A stretch of 64,000 nt of DNA, taken from the NCBI GenBank assembly GCA_900095095.1, contig FMBT01000353.1, positions 62,001 through 126,000 on the forward strand, given 5' to 3'. The notes beneath the pieces were generated by a model that was given only the letters and a program-made list of their open reading frames with translations, had not been told where the DNA came from and did not search any database. This document shows positions 34,333 to 46,578 of this stretch, in pieces. The position numbers were made by a program, and so were the translations under genes. This stretch comes from Fragilariopsis cylindrus CCMP1102. Its lineage: Eukaryota > Bacillariophyta > Bacillariophyceae > Bacillariales > Bacillariaceae. Numbering within the stretch: the stretch's first letter is position 1; the number at the start of each line of letters is the position of its first letter.

Positions 34333-35100
34333 TCAAACCATCAGTGTACTAGCGTTGTTGTTGCTACTAGAATTATAGTGGGAAACGGTAGTAGAAGCAG
34401 ATGATGATGAGGATGCGCCAGTTGGTTCGTCTGTGTATAATACTGATCGGAGTGGTATCGCTTCACTGTTTTGAGATAATTCTTCTCCTCCACCTCCTCC
34501 AGATACAAGAAGACGATAATACCGTGTAAATTCTTTTCGTGCCATCAATAACTGTATCATTACAAGTAATTGAAAAAAACACATAAATGAACTTATATAT
34601 GATAATGTATAAAGTATTCTCGTCAATGAATGATTAACGATCATATGTCGTCCACTTTCTTCGAATACATTACCATTGGGATTTAATTTTGATAAATTTA
34701 GTAATAAATTCGTTTCAGCCGACCAAACATATACCATATTCAATGACAGTAATGATGCACAGAATGTACAACCAGTAAATATTCCAATAACAAAATGTGC
34801 TTGATGTAATAATGATGACTCGTCTGCTGGTCCAGAAAATAATGCATAACCAAGTGCAGCATGGAATATAGCAAATACACCTGATGATTCTCCCGTGAAG
34901 GTAATACCTTTATTAACCTTCCATAATTCTTGTAATCCAGGACCTTCATAACATGGCATTACATAACATGCCTCAGCTGCATTCCAATATACTAATTTAC
35001 AATACCAAATTGAAAGTAATCCCAGTACTGCATGACTAATCGCTAATAATTTTCTCCATGGAAATAATGATGATGATGATGATGAAAAAATCGCTGTCAT
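34333..35100 (-). CDS. Hypothetical multi-pass membrane protein
   Basis: 255 aa, ATG at 35100, intact. About five hydrophobic helices lie near residues 15-38, 75-92, 100-125, 155-185 and before the Ser/Gly-rich tail. Sequence landmarks are WYCKLVYWNAAEACYVMPCY, ESSGVFAIFHAALGYALFSG and CASLLSLNMVYVW. The C-terminal ~55 residues are hydrophilic, Ser/Asn-rich and probably cytosolic. There is no signal peptide beyond the first helix. I do not recognise a family and assign no function. It is convergent with the monooxygenase gene, about 120 bases away. Confidence 0.7.
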   Translation of the reverse strand: MTAIFSSSSSSLFPWRKLLAISHAVLGLLSIWYCKLVYWNAAEACYVMPCYEGPGLQELWKVNKGITFTGESSGVFAIFHAALGYALFSGPADESSLLHQAHFVIGIFTGCTFCASLLSLNMVYVWSAETNLLLNLSKLNPNGNVFEESGRHMIVNHSLTRILYTLSYISSFMCFFQLLVMIQLLMARKEFTRYYRLLVSGGGGGEELSQNSEAIPLRSVLYTDEPTGASSSSSASTTVSHYNSSSNNNASTLMV

Positions 35101-35514
35101 AATATTATTATTTATTTGTTTTATTGTGTCTTATCGTCTTATCGTCTTATCTCATATCCATATTTGTTGGGTTCAAAATCGGAACTTGGCTTTGTTGTGG
35201 CAATTCGACCAGCCAGTGATGACAATCTCTTCGTCGTCCTCGAAGCAAGCTAAATGTTGACAGTAACCGATGTCGGCGTTTGATAATTGAGTTGTGTTGT
35301 AAGAGTTGTTGTCGTTGTCAAAGGGCAATGAATAAGATTTAAAGATACAAGTATTGGCGCGCATTTACCGCGCGCGTGTAGATGTCAACAACAACAAAAT
35401 AAAGCAAAAATCAACTTCCTGATGATCCGACACTAGTTTCAAATTATAAGTTGGGATGGATCACATAGCCATAAAACATAAAGCATAGAAAACCAACACA
35501 ACATCAAAAGCATC
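35101..35514. other. Intergenic, divergent promoter region
   Basis: Short upstream region shared by the membrane protein (minus) and the SDR (plus). A TTATCGTC repeat is near 35128-35150. Confidence 0.55.
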
Positions 35515-36576
35515 ATGCCACCTTCTTCAGCATCATGTTCTTCCGTGGTCGTCTTTCTTATCACGGGTGCATCGAAAGGTTTAGGACGTGCTATCGCAAC
35601 TGTCGCAAGTAAATATTATGCTCAACAACAACAACATAAACTACGATCCAATGACAAAGATGATTCCATTTCGTCGGCATTGCCATCGTCGACGTCGTTA
35701 TCGCAAAAATCAGCGCGATTTCTTTTAGTAGCAAGATCATCGGATGGTTTACAAGAAACAAAAAAGGAGATCATTTTAACAACCTCAACAACAACTGATG
35801 AGGATAATGAGGATGATGTCATTATTTGTCGAACGATGGATTTATCAGATCTAGATCGATTGGATGACAATATAGATGTCCTTTTAGATGACGTAAATCG
35901 TCTGATATGTTGTGGAGGAGATGACAAGGATGGCGACAACCAGCGACACGATAACGTGGATGTGGTATTTGTGAATAATGCGGGTAGTTTAGGACATCTT
36001 GGACCAACCATAACAAGTCCATCTCTAAAAGACATGCGTCAAACTATAGATTTGAATGTAACAAGTTCTTTGTGGTTAACGGTACGATTTTCCCAATACG
36101 TAAAACAACTTGAAGAACGACAATGTCAACGACGTCAACAACAAAAAACAATGTCACTAGCAGCAACAATTGTTAATATTTCATCATTAGCAGCAATTTC
36201 AGATGACTTTTTGAGTATGGGGATATACAGTACAGGTAAAGCAGCAAGAGAACGATATCATACGATGCTTGCCAAAGAAGAAATGAAATCAAAAACGATG
36301 AAACAAGAAGAAGAGCCATCGTTGACAAAAGATGGTTGTGATGATAATAACAAAAGTAGTAATATTGCTATCAAAACTTTGAATTATGCACCTGGACCAC
36401 TCGAAACTGAAATGACAACAGCAATTCGTAATGCCGATCAATTGGATATTGATTTAAAACCACATTTTCAAAAAGAATTACTTGATGCTAATGATAGTGC
36501 ACTTAAACTTATTAAGTTGGTAGATGAAAATACCTTTGAAAGTGGATCACATGTAGATTACTACGATCTTCCCTGA
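35515..36576 (+). CDS. Short-chain dehydrogenase, sepiapterin-reductase-like
   Basis: 353 aa, ATG at 35515, no intron. Classical SDR: coenzyme-binding LITGASKGLGRAIATVAS, NNAGSLG, active-site Ser in IVNISSLAAIS, and Tyr-x3-Lys in YSTGKAARERY. LNVTSSLWLTVRF and LNYAPGPLETEM are characteristic of sepiapterin reductases, which make tetrahydrobiopterin with NADPH. The protein is about 90 residues longer than the animal enzymes because of acidic and Gln/Lys-rich insertions (about 35-60, 75-90, 125-140, 260-285). These are typical low-complexity loops of this genome. There is no targeting signal, so it is probably cytosolic. The subfamily call is fairly firm; activity is inferred. Confidence 0.87.
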   Translation: MPPSSASCSSVVVFLITGASKGLGRAIATVASKYYAQQQQHKLRSNDKDDSISSALPSSTSLSQKSARFLLVARSSDGLQETKKEIILTTSTTTDEDNEDDVIICRTMDLSDLDRLDDNIDVLLDDVNRLICCGGDDKDGDNQRHDNVDVVFVNNAGSLGHLGPTITSPSLKDMRQTIDLNVTSSLWLTVRFSQYVKQLEERQCQRRQQQKTMSLAATIVNISSLAAISDDFLSMGIYSTGKAARERYHTMLAKEEMKSKTMKQEEEPSLTKDGCDDNNKSSNIAIKTLNYAPGPLETEMTTAIRNADQLDIDLKPHFQKELLDANDSALKLIKLVDENTFESGSHVDYYDLP

Positions 36577-36886
36577 TAATCAAAAGAAATAATATTGAAT
36601 GAAGGACTATGGAAAATAGGAGGTATGGTTTTGTAGTATATGATTTTATTCTATTAGTGATTTTTTTAATTATAAAGTAGTACAAAAGTTATGCAGTAAG
36701 AGAGTATCAGATGCAAGTAAAGACAAATATTTACAATTCTCTGGAGGACATTCAATGTCTCCATGCGTTGTGTATATAATTTTACATGCTAGCAATTAAA
36801 AAAGCCAGTGAAGAACCAGAACGGTTTAAATGTTCGATAGTACTTCCGTGCAACGCATAATTCACACGCGCTATCACGTTAAAATT
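36577..36886. other. Intergenic, no gene seen
   Basis: Convergent 3' flanks of two genes. AT-rich, nothing notable. Confidence 0.6.
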
Positions 36887-38568
36887 TTAATTCAATCTAG
36901 GTTTGACGGGTTTTGGAATTCCATTTTCATCCCATGGAAGTTCCATACCAGGAAGTGGCTCTAAATCGTCATACCAAACTGCCTTAGGATCATACTTAGC
37001 AAAGAATGGCCGGCCAATCCAATCTTCATCACGGCATTGAAGGAATCGTAACACAAATGCCTTATGTCCTAGAATTTCTTCAACACCAGTAACCTCAACC
37101 TTGCCTGGAGTGCACGACATAGAAGGTCCTCGGACGGTACGGATAAGTCCAGAACAATTGCGTATCGCATCACTATAAATACGTTGAGCCTTTTCAAGGG
37201 GAACCTCAAAGAAATGTTGCGCACCCGTATCACGAGCCATGAACATATAATAGGGGATAATACCCATCTGAACCTCCTTTTTCCATTTTTCGGTCCATAC
37301 GCTAGCATCATCGTTGATGCCTCTCATGATAGGAGATTGAGAACGAATGGTAGCGAATGCTTCCTTTTGGATCCGTTCAATTGCATGTTCGACTTTCTTG
37401 GTAGAAAGTTCACGTGCGTGACCTAAATGAGCCATAACAGCAAGATGACGTCCACCTTCTTCTCGGACACGTCGCATCAAATCAATAAGTTCATCTGCAT
37501 CCTTATCGGTGGTAAATCGTTGGGGCCAGAATGTTAAGCTACGAGTTCCGATACGGACATTCTGTACGTGTGGTAAAAAATTTGGATCGCACAATGGTTC
37601 TAGGTATTGTTCCAATGATCGTGTTTGCATAATCATTGGATCACCACCGGTCATTAAGATATCCGATACCTCCGAATGTTCTGCTAAGTAATCAAAGAGT
37701 GAAGTCGCTTCCTTTTGCGCAAACCTAAGTTCATCGTCACCAATAAATTGTGCCCAACGGAAACAGTATGTACAATACGCATGACACGTTTGTGCAGCAG
37801 CGGGGAAGACCAATACCGTTTCAGAATATTTATGCTGAACACCTGTTAATGACGATTGAGTTTCCTCACTTTCCGATTTAGGTGCGTTCAATGTTTTTTG
37901 TCCAGCAGGATGCGGATTCAAATCGGTACGTATCTCACCTACAACCTCCATAAGAGCAACTGGATCACCGTCTGCTTTTGCCTTGATGAGTTTCTCACGA
38001 TGTTCATTACTCAACATATCTAAGGTTGGAAAAACAAGACGATAAAATGGATCATCCTTAACTTTATCAGATCCAACGTCCCAATCGATAAGTTCATCAA
38101 CAAAGTACGGAGATGCCTTGAATGGGAATATGAGACCAGATAGACGAATATCATCCAGATGTGGGATGATTTCTGGGTGTTTTTCTGCAATCTTATCAAC
38201 AGCTTGAAGACTAATAGCCCTATACCGTTCATTGTTAGTAACTGGTGGTGGTTCTAATCCATTCATTCCAATCATATTACTCATTCCGTCAACGGACACG
38301 GCTTGAGATGACATCATTCGTTCATCGTCGACGCCGCCATTATTATTATTATTATCAGTGTTACTATTGTTTATTTGAATTCACTCAGCGACATTATTTT
38401 ATCGGCAACAATTTCTCTCGGTCGTTCCAATACACCAAGAGCCGATGACGAGGTACGACGGCGGGTGTTTGGAGTGAATGCATCGGAGAATCCGACAGTA
38501 GCACTTAATAGAAATGCACAAACAACATATTGACATCGAGACGAAGATAAGAATGAAGAGCTAACCAT
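36887..38568 (-). CDS. Radical-SAM lysine 2,3-aminomutase-like enzyme, plastid-targeted
   Basis: The main frame (36887-38317) holds the radical SAM centre CHAYCTYCFRW (CxxxCxxC binding a 4Fe-4S cluster and SAM), SDILMTGGDPMIM and the family blocks VQNVRIGTRSLTFWPQRF and MGIIPYYMFMARDTGA. PGKVEVTG near the C-terminus may contain the PLP-binding Lys. The sequence resembles KamA/EpmB-type aminomutases that move the alpha-amino group of lysine or a related substrate. The N-terminus lies in another frame (38371-38568): a signal peptide ending FSDA-FTPN, an ASAFAP-type plastid motif. One extra A near 38386 (GAATTC to GAAATTC) joins the two frames through an Asn-rich linker, giving about 560 aa without an intron. 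Without this the protein would lack targeting. The substrate is uncertain. Confidence 0.85.
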
Positions 38569-39335
38569 GGTGCTAGCTTAAATAGATGACACTGAACTGT
38601 GTATAATGTTATGGATTAAAATTGATAGTCGCAAATTTGATGTTTGTTTGAAATTATGAGAAGAATATCTGGGTGGTTATCTAGCTAGTACATTGTTGTA
38701 CGACAGACTAACCATATCACCTGCAGATTTAGCAACTCAGACGCGTTCCACTCGCAACTAAACTATGACGCACAATGAGGCCTCAATATATATAGGCCTG
38801 CTATTTCCTATTTTAAAGCGACGAAACGTATCTTCGATTTGTTTTTGATGTCTATCTGTGGATTGATAGCCAATCAAAAAAAAAAAAATATCATCATATT
38901 AAGTATTAGGGCGTGATTGAAAAGTAGCGTATTCTACTAAGTAGGGGGGGACAGGCTATGATGTGAAGAAGGACCTTTGAGAAAGACATTAAATCTCATT
39001 GTGGCTCAATAAACATTGTGTGATATTTTTCTGCTGACTGGATTTGCATTAATTTTACCTAAATTCGCAGGAATCTTTTTTAATGATTTGTCCGTGATCC
39101 ACTCTAGTCCCGTAAAGACGGATCTGCGAGCGACGTACGTACAAAAGTGCAGGAAAAAGGATCCAAGATTTTATCTTTTCGGCTATTTTCAAATTTCCCT
39201 CTTCCACGGAACGACAACAAGCCAACAACAACAACAACAACAACCGTCGAGAGAGAGAGCCAACAATTTCAAACACAATACAAAGTAATATATGAGATCA
39301 GTGTGCGCCCCTATACTCATCAAGATGTTGCAACG
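38569..39335. other. Intergenic, divergent promoter region
   Basis: An A-run at 38878-38889 and AT-rich sequence. No gene seen. Confidence 0.55.
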
Positions 39336-39957
39336 ATGATCGCTATATCCGGTGTGCTATTACTATCGTCGTCCCCATCATCGGTTGGGGTAAATGGACT
39401 TCAAATAACTATCGCGGGCGGTACGGGAAGACTCGGTAGATTACTTCTACCGAAATTATCAGATCATGATGTGACTGTTTTGACACGGAATTCATTCTTA
39501 GCATCTGCACCTAATAAAGTTACGGAAGCTTTTGGTTATCTTGGTAAAGGTTTTTACAGAAACATCCATATGTTACATTAAGAGATTGGGATGGTGGTGA
39601 TCTGTTAGAGATTGTTGGACAAGACTTTATAGGATGGCAAGATGATACCTTACCAAATGCCGATATTCTCGTTCATTTATGTGGTGGATATACAGAACAA
39701 CGAGAAATGGTGACAGAACGGTTAGTTAGAGAATCTTTACGAATGAATCCAAGTGTTGTCCATGTTACTGTGAATCCACTTGACGAAGAATCCCTAAAAT
39801 TTCACCAGGAATGGTTACACTCAAGACGAAAAGGATTAATGATTGTGAAAATATGGTTGAAAAAAATTGTAAGAATAGTCGTTGTTTACGATTAGAAGCC
39901 TTCCGAAACGAACAGGCAATCGAACAAATTTTTGATACCATCAAATCTTTGGAGTAA
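39336..39957 (+). CDS. NAD(P)-binding Rossmann-fold protein (epimerase/SDR-like)
   Basis: The start ATG at 39336 gives a hydrophobic N-terminus (MIAISGVLLLSSSPSS) and then the Rossmann motif ITIAGGTGRLGRLLLPKLSD. Later blocks read HPYVTLRDWDGGDLLEIVGQ and NADILVHLCGGYTEQREMV, the latter at the place where SDR-like proteins have their NAG/HLAG motif. Two single missing bases break the frame, near 39551 (T5 to T6) and near 39839 (TTAATG to TTAAATG). With them the protein is 207 aa and ends IEQIFDTIKSLE. At about 207 aa it is shorter than most NAD(P)-dependent epimerases and lacks an obvious Tyr-x3-Lys, so it may be a non-catalytic or atypical member. It may be secreted or organellar. Confidence 0.65.
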
Positions 39958-41422
39958 TAATAAGAGAAAGAAGAAGAAGAAGAAGAAAAATAATAACGAT
40001 GCTAAAATGCGGACTACTGGCTAATGTACGATCGGCTGACTAAAATAATGAATGCTACTTTAAAGTATATCAGGCGTTTTACCTTTCACAGCATTATTCT
40101 CTATCTACAATGGCATGATCGTAGTACAAGATACGTTTTGGTGCAGATGTTTTATCGCGTTGATGTGTTGCTTTTCGGCTTCTTTATTGATTCCTTTAAC
40201 GTAGATGACTTCATTAACCTTGGATTAAAGGTGGTAATTTTATCATAGGAGATTTTTTTCCTGCCATGATTGCCATGCATGATGATTGGATCATTTGATT
40301 ATTTTGAGCGGCTTGATTGATTATTAGAACAATGATTATGTTAGACTGCTTTTAATTTAGCGCAGCAAGGTTTTAATTTTTCTGTTGAGTAGCTCATTGG
40401 TCAAGATAATAGCAATAGAGTTCTTGGTTGCATGCTTGTTGGCTGGTGAAGTGTATCTATTTGATATCATCTCTCTATTCCTAATAGATTTTTCTAGAAA
40501 GCTTTACTATTCCTTAGTTGGATGCTTAATATACAGAGGTTAGTGGAGTTGCAATTTTTGAAGAAACTACAACAATCCATAAGAAATTATGGAGGACATG
40601 TTTAACAAAGTATATCTAAAGAGAAGGGCATTGTGAACTCAACTACAGTAATCATCACTTTTAAGAGTGATGATGAGCGTTGCATTGCCAAGTGTTTTGC
40701 TTAAAAAGTGCTACATATGTCTCAGATGTTGCTAGGACTAATGTGAGTATGTGTATTACTAATATCTTGCACATAGACTTAGACACACTACACACACTAA
40801 TGTGTACAATTACTATTGGCTTTATTGTTGTTGCCATCAAATAATGTCTTCAATGAGACATCATAAAAACAACAATTATAATTAGGCGTCCCGACATCAT
40901 GAATGGGGATTTGTCGAACAAAAGAATGCATTTTTGTACTGCTACCGGCTTTTTATGGTGTGTGCGTACGTAACAGCACAGCCAAGTACGACTTACGAGG
41001 TCGAAACACCCACACGTTATTACTAAAGGAAAAAGAGCACGACTGAGTACGCGTGTGACAGTAGCAAGCACCGGCGGGTCTGTGTCGACTAACATTCGAA
41101 CATAAAAGCCTAACATCTCTGTTTTAGAAACTTTCTAAAACAGAGGAGTTAGGCAAAATGAAAAAATGGATTTGTCATTTAAACAACTAAACACATACCG
41201 TACATACCGTGTTGCAATAGCAAGCCAAGTCCATCTTCCATCGATATCGGTACACACGACAAATAATAGTCAAAAAATCGGAACGTACTGGTGTGTGTGT
41301 GTGTGCAACGCTACCGCATTGTCTTCTATTTTATACTCATTCTTTATTTATAAAGTAAGTCTACTGTAGTCGGCGTCGAGTCAGTCATTTTTTTCCCAAA
41401 TAAATAATTATATAATATTAGA
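39958..41422. other. Long intergenic region, no gene seen
   Basis: It contains AGA repeats at about 39963-39990, an inverted repeat around 41118-41145 (GTTTTAGAAACTTTCTAAAAC type hairpin) and a GT tract at about 41289-41305. Short frames such as 40850-41116 (minus) and 41166-41369 (plus) lack recognisable motifs. A promoter for the kinase gene is expected at the right end. Confidence 0.5.
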
Positions 41423-44215
41423 ATGGGAAACGAAGGTTCTCTTCCGTCGAGCGATGAATCGGAGGGAATGGAATATAATCCCTCTACATTATCTCCCAGT
41501 GCCGTTGGTGGTCATTCTCGTAGCAGCAATAACAATACAAATAACAATGATCCTCGAGCTATGGTGAGTGGAAATAGTATAGTTGACGCCGGCGTAATAC
41601 CGGTAGGCGTTGGCGTTGGTGGCACTCAACAGCATCAAGGTAATAGTAGATCATCGGGAGGAGGAGGAGAACGATCGAATGGAAGTAGTGGTGGTGGACA
41701 TCATGGAGGAAGACTGAAGGGTAGTGTTTTTACGCGTAGGAGTCATGCCCATAACCAAAACTCGACCGGTATAGAACGAACAAATCAACAACAACAACAA
41801 CAACAATCTCCCGCAGAATCTGGGGCCTCTTATCCCCCGTCACAGTCGAGCGCGAATTCGTCATCGTCGGGTTTATCAGCATATCATACACCTATTCCGT
41901 CAATGGCAGGAGAAGAATTAGCATATATAAATCCCGGAAATATCACCACTCAACATCCTTATCAGAATACTAATAATATGAATGCACATCAACAACAACA
42001 GATGTACGCACAACAACAGCAGCAATATCAACAGCAGCAACAACAGCAACAGCAACATTATTACAATAATAATACCGTACCGATAAATAATAACCTGTCC
42101 GGTGCAACTTCTTCTAATACAACAACAACAACCAAAAAGACAATACCGGGACAACGTGCGGGTTCTGCAATCCTTAAAAGTATGCGAAATTTAAATATTG
42201 GTTCTGCCATGCATCGGATCGGTGGTGGTGGTGGTGGTGGTAGTAATGCTCGTAGTCCAGTTACTAGCCCCAGTCGAGGCAGTAGTAAACGACAGCAGCA
42301 GCAGCAGCAGCAACAACAAAACCGGCAACAGCAGCAACAAGTTAATGATTGGGAAACTAGATGGGATGAAGATTCAGAAGATGACGATGACGAGGATGAT
42401 CAGCATAACGAAGTTAATAATATAAATCAATCGAAAAGTCATCCATCACATAATCAACAACAACAACAACAAAATCAGCATCGGTCAACGACGTTACCAC
42501 CAACACAACACACTTCCAATACTATAACTAATAATCATATCCACAACAACACACTGTTACGACCTGAGTTGCGTCCTCCCGAAATGGATTCTGGTTATAC
42601 GGCTGCCGCAGCAGTTGCAGTGGCCAATATTAATATGACACCGACGACGCAGCAGCAACAACTTCAGCATCATCTAGCATACCCACCAGGTCAACCGACG
42701 ACGACAACAACAAAAATAGCGACACCTGATCCACCAATACAACAACAGCAACAACAAACACAAACACAACATGTCATCAATGATGATGACGATGAAGTTG
42801 AGTGGGATACAGGGATTGGCGTCAGTGATGCTGATATTGTTGCCAGTGATGGTGACGGTACAGACCTTGATGATACTAGACCCAACGTACAACAATTTTC
42901 ACCTTTACTTCGAGTGCTTGGAAAGGGATCATTTGGAAAGGTGCGTTTACTTACTATTATTTTCTATTACAATGATTGCAATTCGTTATTGAAAAGCAAT
43001 AATGCTATGTTACTACTATTCCCGGCTCTTATGTATCGTTTCTGACACAATATGCATGGATTTGTTTGTCTCCTTTTTCTGTATATTTTAGGTTGTATTA
43101 GTTCAGAAAAGTGTAGGAAGAGAACAAGGTGTTTTATTTGCAATGAAAATACTGAAAAAATCACATTTAGTCCGACGACGACAAATTGAACGTACCCGAA
43201 CGGAACGAAAAGTATTATCGGCTGTGAATCATCCATTTATTATGAAATTACATTATGCATTCCAGTCACCTGACAAATTATATTTAGTGTTAGATTATTG
43301 TCCCGGTGGAGAACTATTCTTTCATTTGTCACGATTTCGACGTTTTCCGGAACGTGTTGCTCGATTTTATGCAGCAGAATTGTTATTAGCGTTAGGACAT
43401 TTGCATAAACGGGGTATAATATACAGAGATTTGAAACCGGAAAATGTTCTGTTGGATGCTGATGGCCATGTGAAACTTGGTGACTTTGGTCTAGCTAAAG
43501 CTGGTATCCGTCATGCGTATGAGGGTGCAACCTCTATGTGTGGTACACCGGAATATATGGCCCCGGAAGTATTAGCGCAACAGGGACATGGATTCTGCGT
43601 CGATTATTGGGGTCTTGGTATGTTGACGTATGAAATGATGACCGGGTTACCACCGTGGTACACAACAGATAGAGCGAAACTCTTTCGGAGATTACGCAGT
43701 GCACCATTGGATATACCTCCATACTTTTCTGCTCAATCTGCATCATTTACAAGCGCATTGTTAGAACGAAATCCAAGAAGGAGATTGGGTGTAACCGGGA
43801 TACGTGCCGCAATGGAAAATGATTTTTTCAAAAGTATCAGTTGGAGAGCTCTATACGGACGCCGTGTGGAAGCACCCATCAGACCATGTGAGGGTGGTCG
43901 CCTCCAGCTGGTGGTGATGAAAACGAACAAACGTCATCGTCGCAACAGCAGTCTTCTCAAGTTAACAATGTCCCTACAGACTTGGATGCGGCAACGGCTA
44001 ATTTTGATAATCAATTTACACGAATGCCTGTAGAAACGGACGATAAAGGAAACGACGACAATGAGGACTTGGAAGAATTACACGAAGATACCTTTGTTGG
44101 ATTTACGTTTGACGATGACGACCGTGATGCGGCTGAGGCCGCCCATCAACAAAAGCAACAGAATTCTAGACAAAGGACTCAACATATCGCTCGGGAAGGA
44201 CACCATATAGACTAG
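41423..44215 (+). CDS. AGC-family Ser/Thr protein kinase with long Q/N-rich N-terminus
   Basis: Exon 1 is 41423-42940 and exon 2 is 43092-44215. The intron (151 nt, GTGCGT...TTTTAG) falls inside the Gly-rich loop (VLGKGSFGK-VVLVQ). Kinase motifs are complete: VAIK-type Lys in FAMKILKKSH, IIYRDLKPENVLLD (the YRD variant typical of AGC kinases), GDFGLAK, a T-loop SMCGTPEYMAPEVL, and VDYWGLGMLTYEM. The C-terminal extension has a turn-motif region (NFDNQFTRMPVE) and a hydrophobic motif FVGFTFDDDD, as in S6K/SGK/PKB. One missing base near 43905 (CGCCTCC to CGCCCTCC) must be allowed to reach it; the protein is then about 880 aa. The ~490-residue N-terminus is low complexity (poly-Gln, Asn, Gly) with no domain. 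Regulation by PDK1 and TORC2-like kinases is inferred from the two motifs. Confidence 0.9.
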
Positions 44216-45284
44216 CTACTAATATATAAGTTGGTGGTCATTGCCACAACATAGTAACGATGAAAAATGAAGGATATCTTCCTATATACTATATGTTTGT
44301 TCTGGTATTGATGTGTAGTACTAGTACGTAGGTAGATGAATTTTGAGCCAATTCATATTGTTTTGCTTTGTCTTCGGCCTTCCAAACTAAAGATCGATTT
44401 TTTTCTATCATTGTGGTAATCCTGAGCGTCCTACAATGCACGTAATACATATTGAATACACGCATTTCATTTACTCTGTGTTTATCTTATAGCCTTTTGC
44501 TGAATATAACATTTGTTGCCGTTGTGTTTTGCACAGTAAGAATTGCGACATCGGTCTGGATCCTTTCGCTGTTGAATTTTCTTCCTTCGCAGTATTGCTC
44601 AGTGTATCACATCCCAACAAGACCGACGATCTTTGAACTTGTCGTATTTGTCCGAAGGTTGATAGAATCATCCATTGCCCTATGGTACCGGTCACGACTA
44701 ACATCTGCAAATTTCCATCAAGAATGGAAGTGAGTGAGACATTTCTATGTCTGGGTTTCAATTCTACAAAAGAATATTCTGTCAAAACTGCCCCTCGAAA
44801 ACTCGGTCTATTGAGGAAAACAATACAACCTTCGTGCCGCTTGTTGTTTTTCGTTTCCGTCATTGCTGACGGAAATGGACATTCCAACTCTTGCGATTGC
44901 GCGTACTTGAAATGGTGAACCCATCTATTGTCAAACTAATTGTTAGTATCTAGAATTTACTACTCTAATGTAGTGTTGAAATAAACTGAATTTAGTTTTA
45001 AGAGCTTTCTCTTTGTACATTCGCTGAATTAAATATTTTTTATTTTTGGCAGTACAAACGACAGGAGAAAAGCCGTTTCATCGCCATCGTCGTTGCTGCG
45101 TAGTTATCTGTCGTGATGCGCGAGGAAGCAGCAGCAGAATCTGAAAACGATGATGATACATTATTTATTCATTGATCAGTTGATAAATTTGTTCTTCGTT
45201 CGAGAAGATAAAGGAGAGAAAAGGATTTCCATGGCCGTTGTTTCGTGTATTGATTGATTGATTGATTATATGTCACGCTTCTTA
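44216..45284. other. Intergenic, no convincing gene
   Basis: The minus-strand frame 44471-44887 (138 codons) has no motif and unnatural composition and was not called. A TTGA tetranucleotide run is at about 45250-45266. Confidence 0.5.
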
Positions 45285-46578
45285 CTACCGCCGCCCCATT
45301 ATGTCCTCCAGCTTCCCCGTGGCTAGCAACACGAGCCATGTCACACCCACCAGAAGGCTCATGGAGGCTGAAACACAACGGATCCAGAACTCCACGATCA
45401 CCAAGGAGGATACTTCCAAATCGTCGCGATCGTCGTCGTCGTCGCTGTTTTTCTCGCTTGTGGTGGTTGTGGTTAGGATTCTGGAGCTCCGTTCTTTTTT
45501 GTTATTGTGAGGCTTGGAAGAAATGCACCGCGCCAGAGAAGTTGTAAAGGTTCCGTATGCAGACGAAAAGGTCCCCATCGTGATGATAGAAGTGGTGCAA
45601 AAACTTAACAAATAGCAGATCGCTAGCCGAGGGTCGTGGAGCTGGATGGCGGGGACGACCCCCAGGACACCCCCCGGACCCGCCAGGCCGTGAAAGATCC
45701 CCGCACAGCATGCCAGAAAGGAGCTGTTGGAGTGGTCGTGATTGTGGCTGTGACGATGATTATTATTATTGAAGCCATCGCCGCCGGAAGCTTCGTTGGT
45801 GTTTGCGGTTTCCTCCGTGGACACAGTCCCGAACATGACCTGGATGTTGTACCGAAATTCTTCCAAATCATCATCGGGTTCTGTGTAGTCTTGGCGGCGG
45901 TGGGGACCACTCGAATCACCACCGTATCCGTCGTCACTATGGCTGTCGATTTCCGTGGCCTCCACCTCGAGGGGCCTCAGCTTGTTGATGTTGTTGTTGT
46001 TGTTGCTTATGGGATCATTCACAAAAACATCGTCGCCCTCGCCGGTGTTTTCGTTGCTGCTGCTGCTGCTGCTCCTATCGACTACGGTATACACGTTATA
46101 GCGGATCTTGCGGGCCTCATAAATGCCGTAGAATCCAAGCGTAAGCATGAAGATCCCCACAAAGGATTCGAACAAATGCGTAACCGCATCGGGAATCTCC
46201 AGCCTCTTGCCATCGCTATCGTCGCTTTCGTTATCGTCGTGGTTGTTCTGCAGGACATCTTTCATAATAAAAAAGCCTCCCACCAGCATCAATCCCGTGC
46301 TGTGCCCGATTCCCCATCGGGCACCGAGTCCGAAAAGGTAACACTTCGAGACAGAAGACGAGGACGACGATAGGGTGGCAAGCGCCTGCGTGTGGTTGTG
46401 AAGGAAGTGGCAGTGTTGAGATTCAAATGGAACAAACGAAAAAGGAAAAACGAGACAAACGAAGCAGAAGCAATGGTAGCGAAGATATCTTACTTACAGA
46501 TAGATGGTCAGGACCCGTCAGCACGTGCACGACGCCCATGGCGATTCCCGTCCAAACGAGATGGATTGCTGTCGCCAT
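45285..46578 (-). CDS. NicO/UreH-type heavy-metal (Ni/Co) transporter-like membrane protein
   Basis: Exon 1 is 46498-46578 (27 codons). The intron is 46386-46497 (112 nt, GTAAGT...CGCAG). Exon 2 is 45285-46385. The protein is 393 aa. Exon 1 supplies the family signature: MGVVHVLTGPDHLS, joined to ALATLS, giving H-x4-D-H in the first helix. A second His motif, WGIGHSTGLMLVG, follows, and GIFHGLAGPGGVLGVVPAIQ is in the C-terminal half. About six membrane spans are expected. A long hydrophilic loop (about 130-240) is Ser/Asn/Asp-rich with HRHSHNHDH, a plausible metal-binding cluster. Base composition is distinctly GC-rich against the window average, like the SDR gene at 18.5-20 kb. Transport of Ni or Co, or a role in metal efflux, is inferred from the family. 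Confidence 0.82.

Noticed and set aside
36757-36860. Short match to the inverted repeat at 50.7 kb (TCCGTGCAACGCA)
   Set aside because: A 13-base match is expected many times by chance in 64 kb.
44471-44887. 138-codon minus-strand frame
   Set aside because: No motif, no conserved-looking composition, no splice or promoter support.
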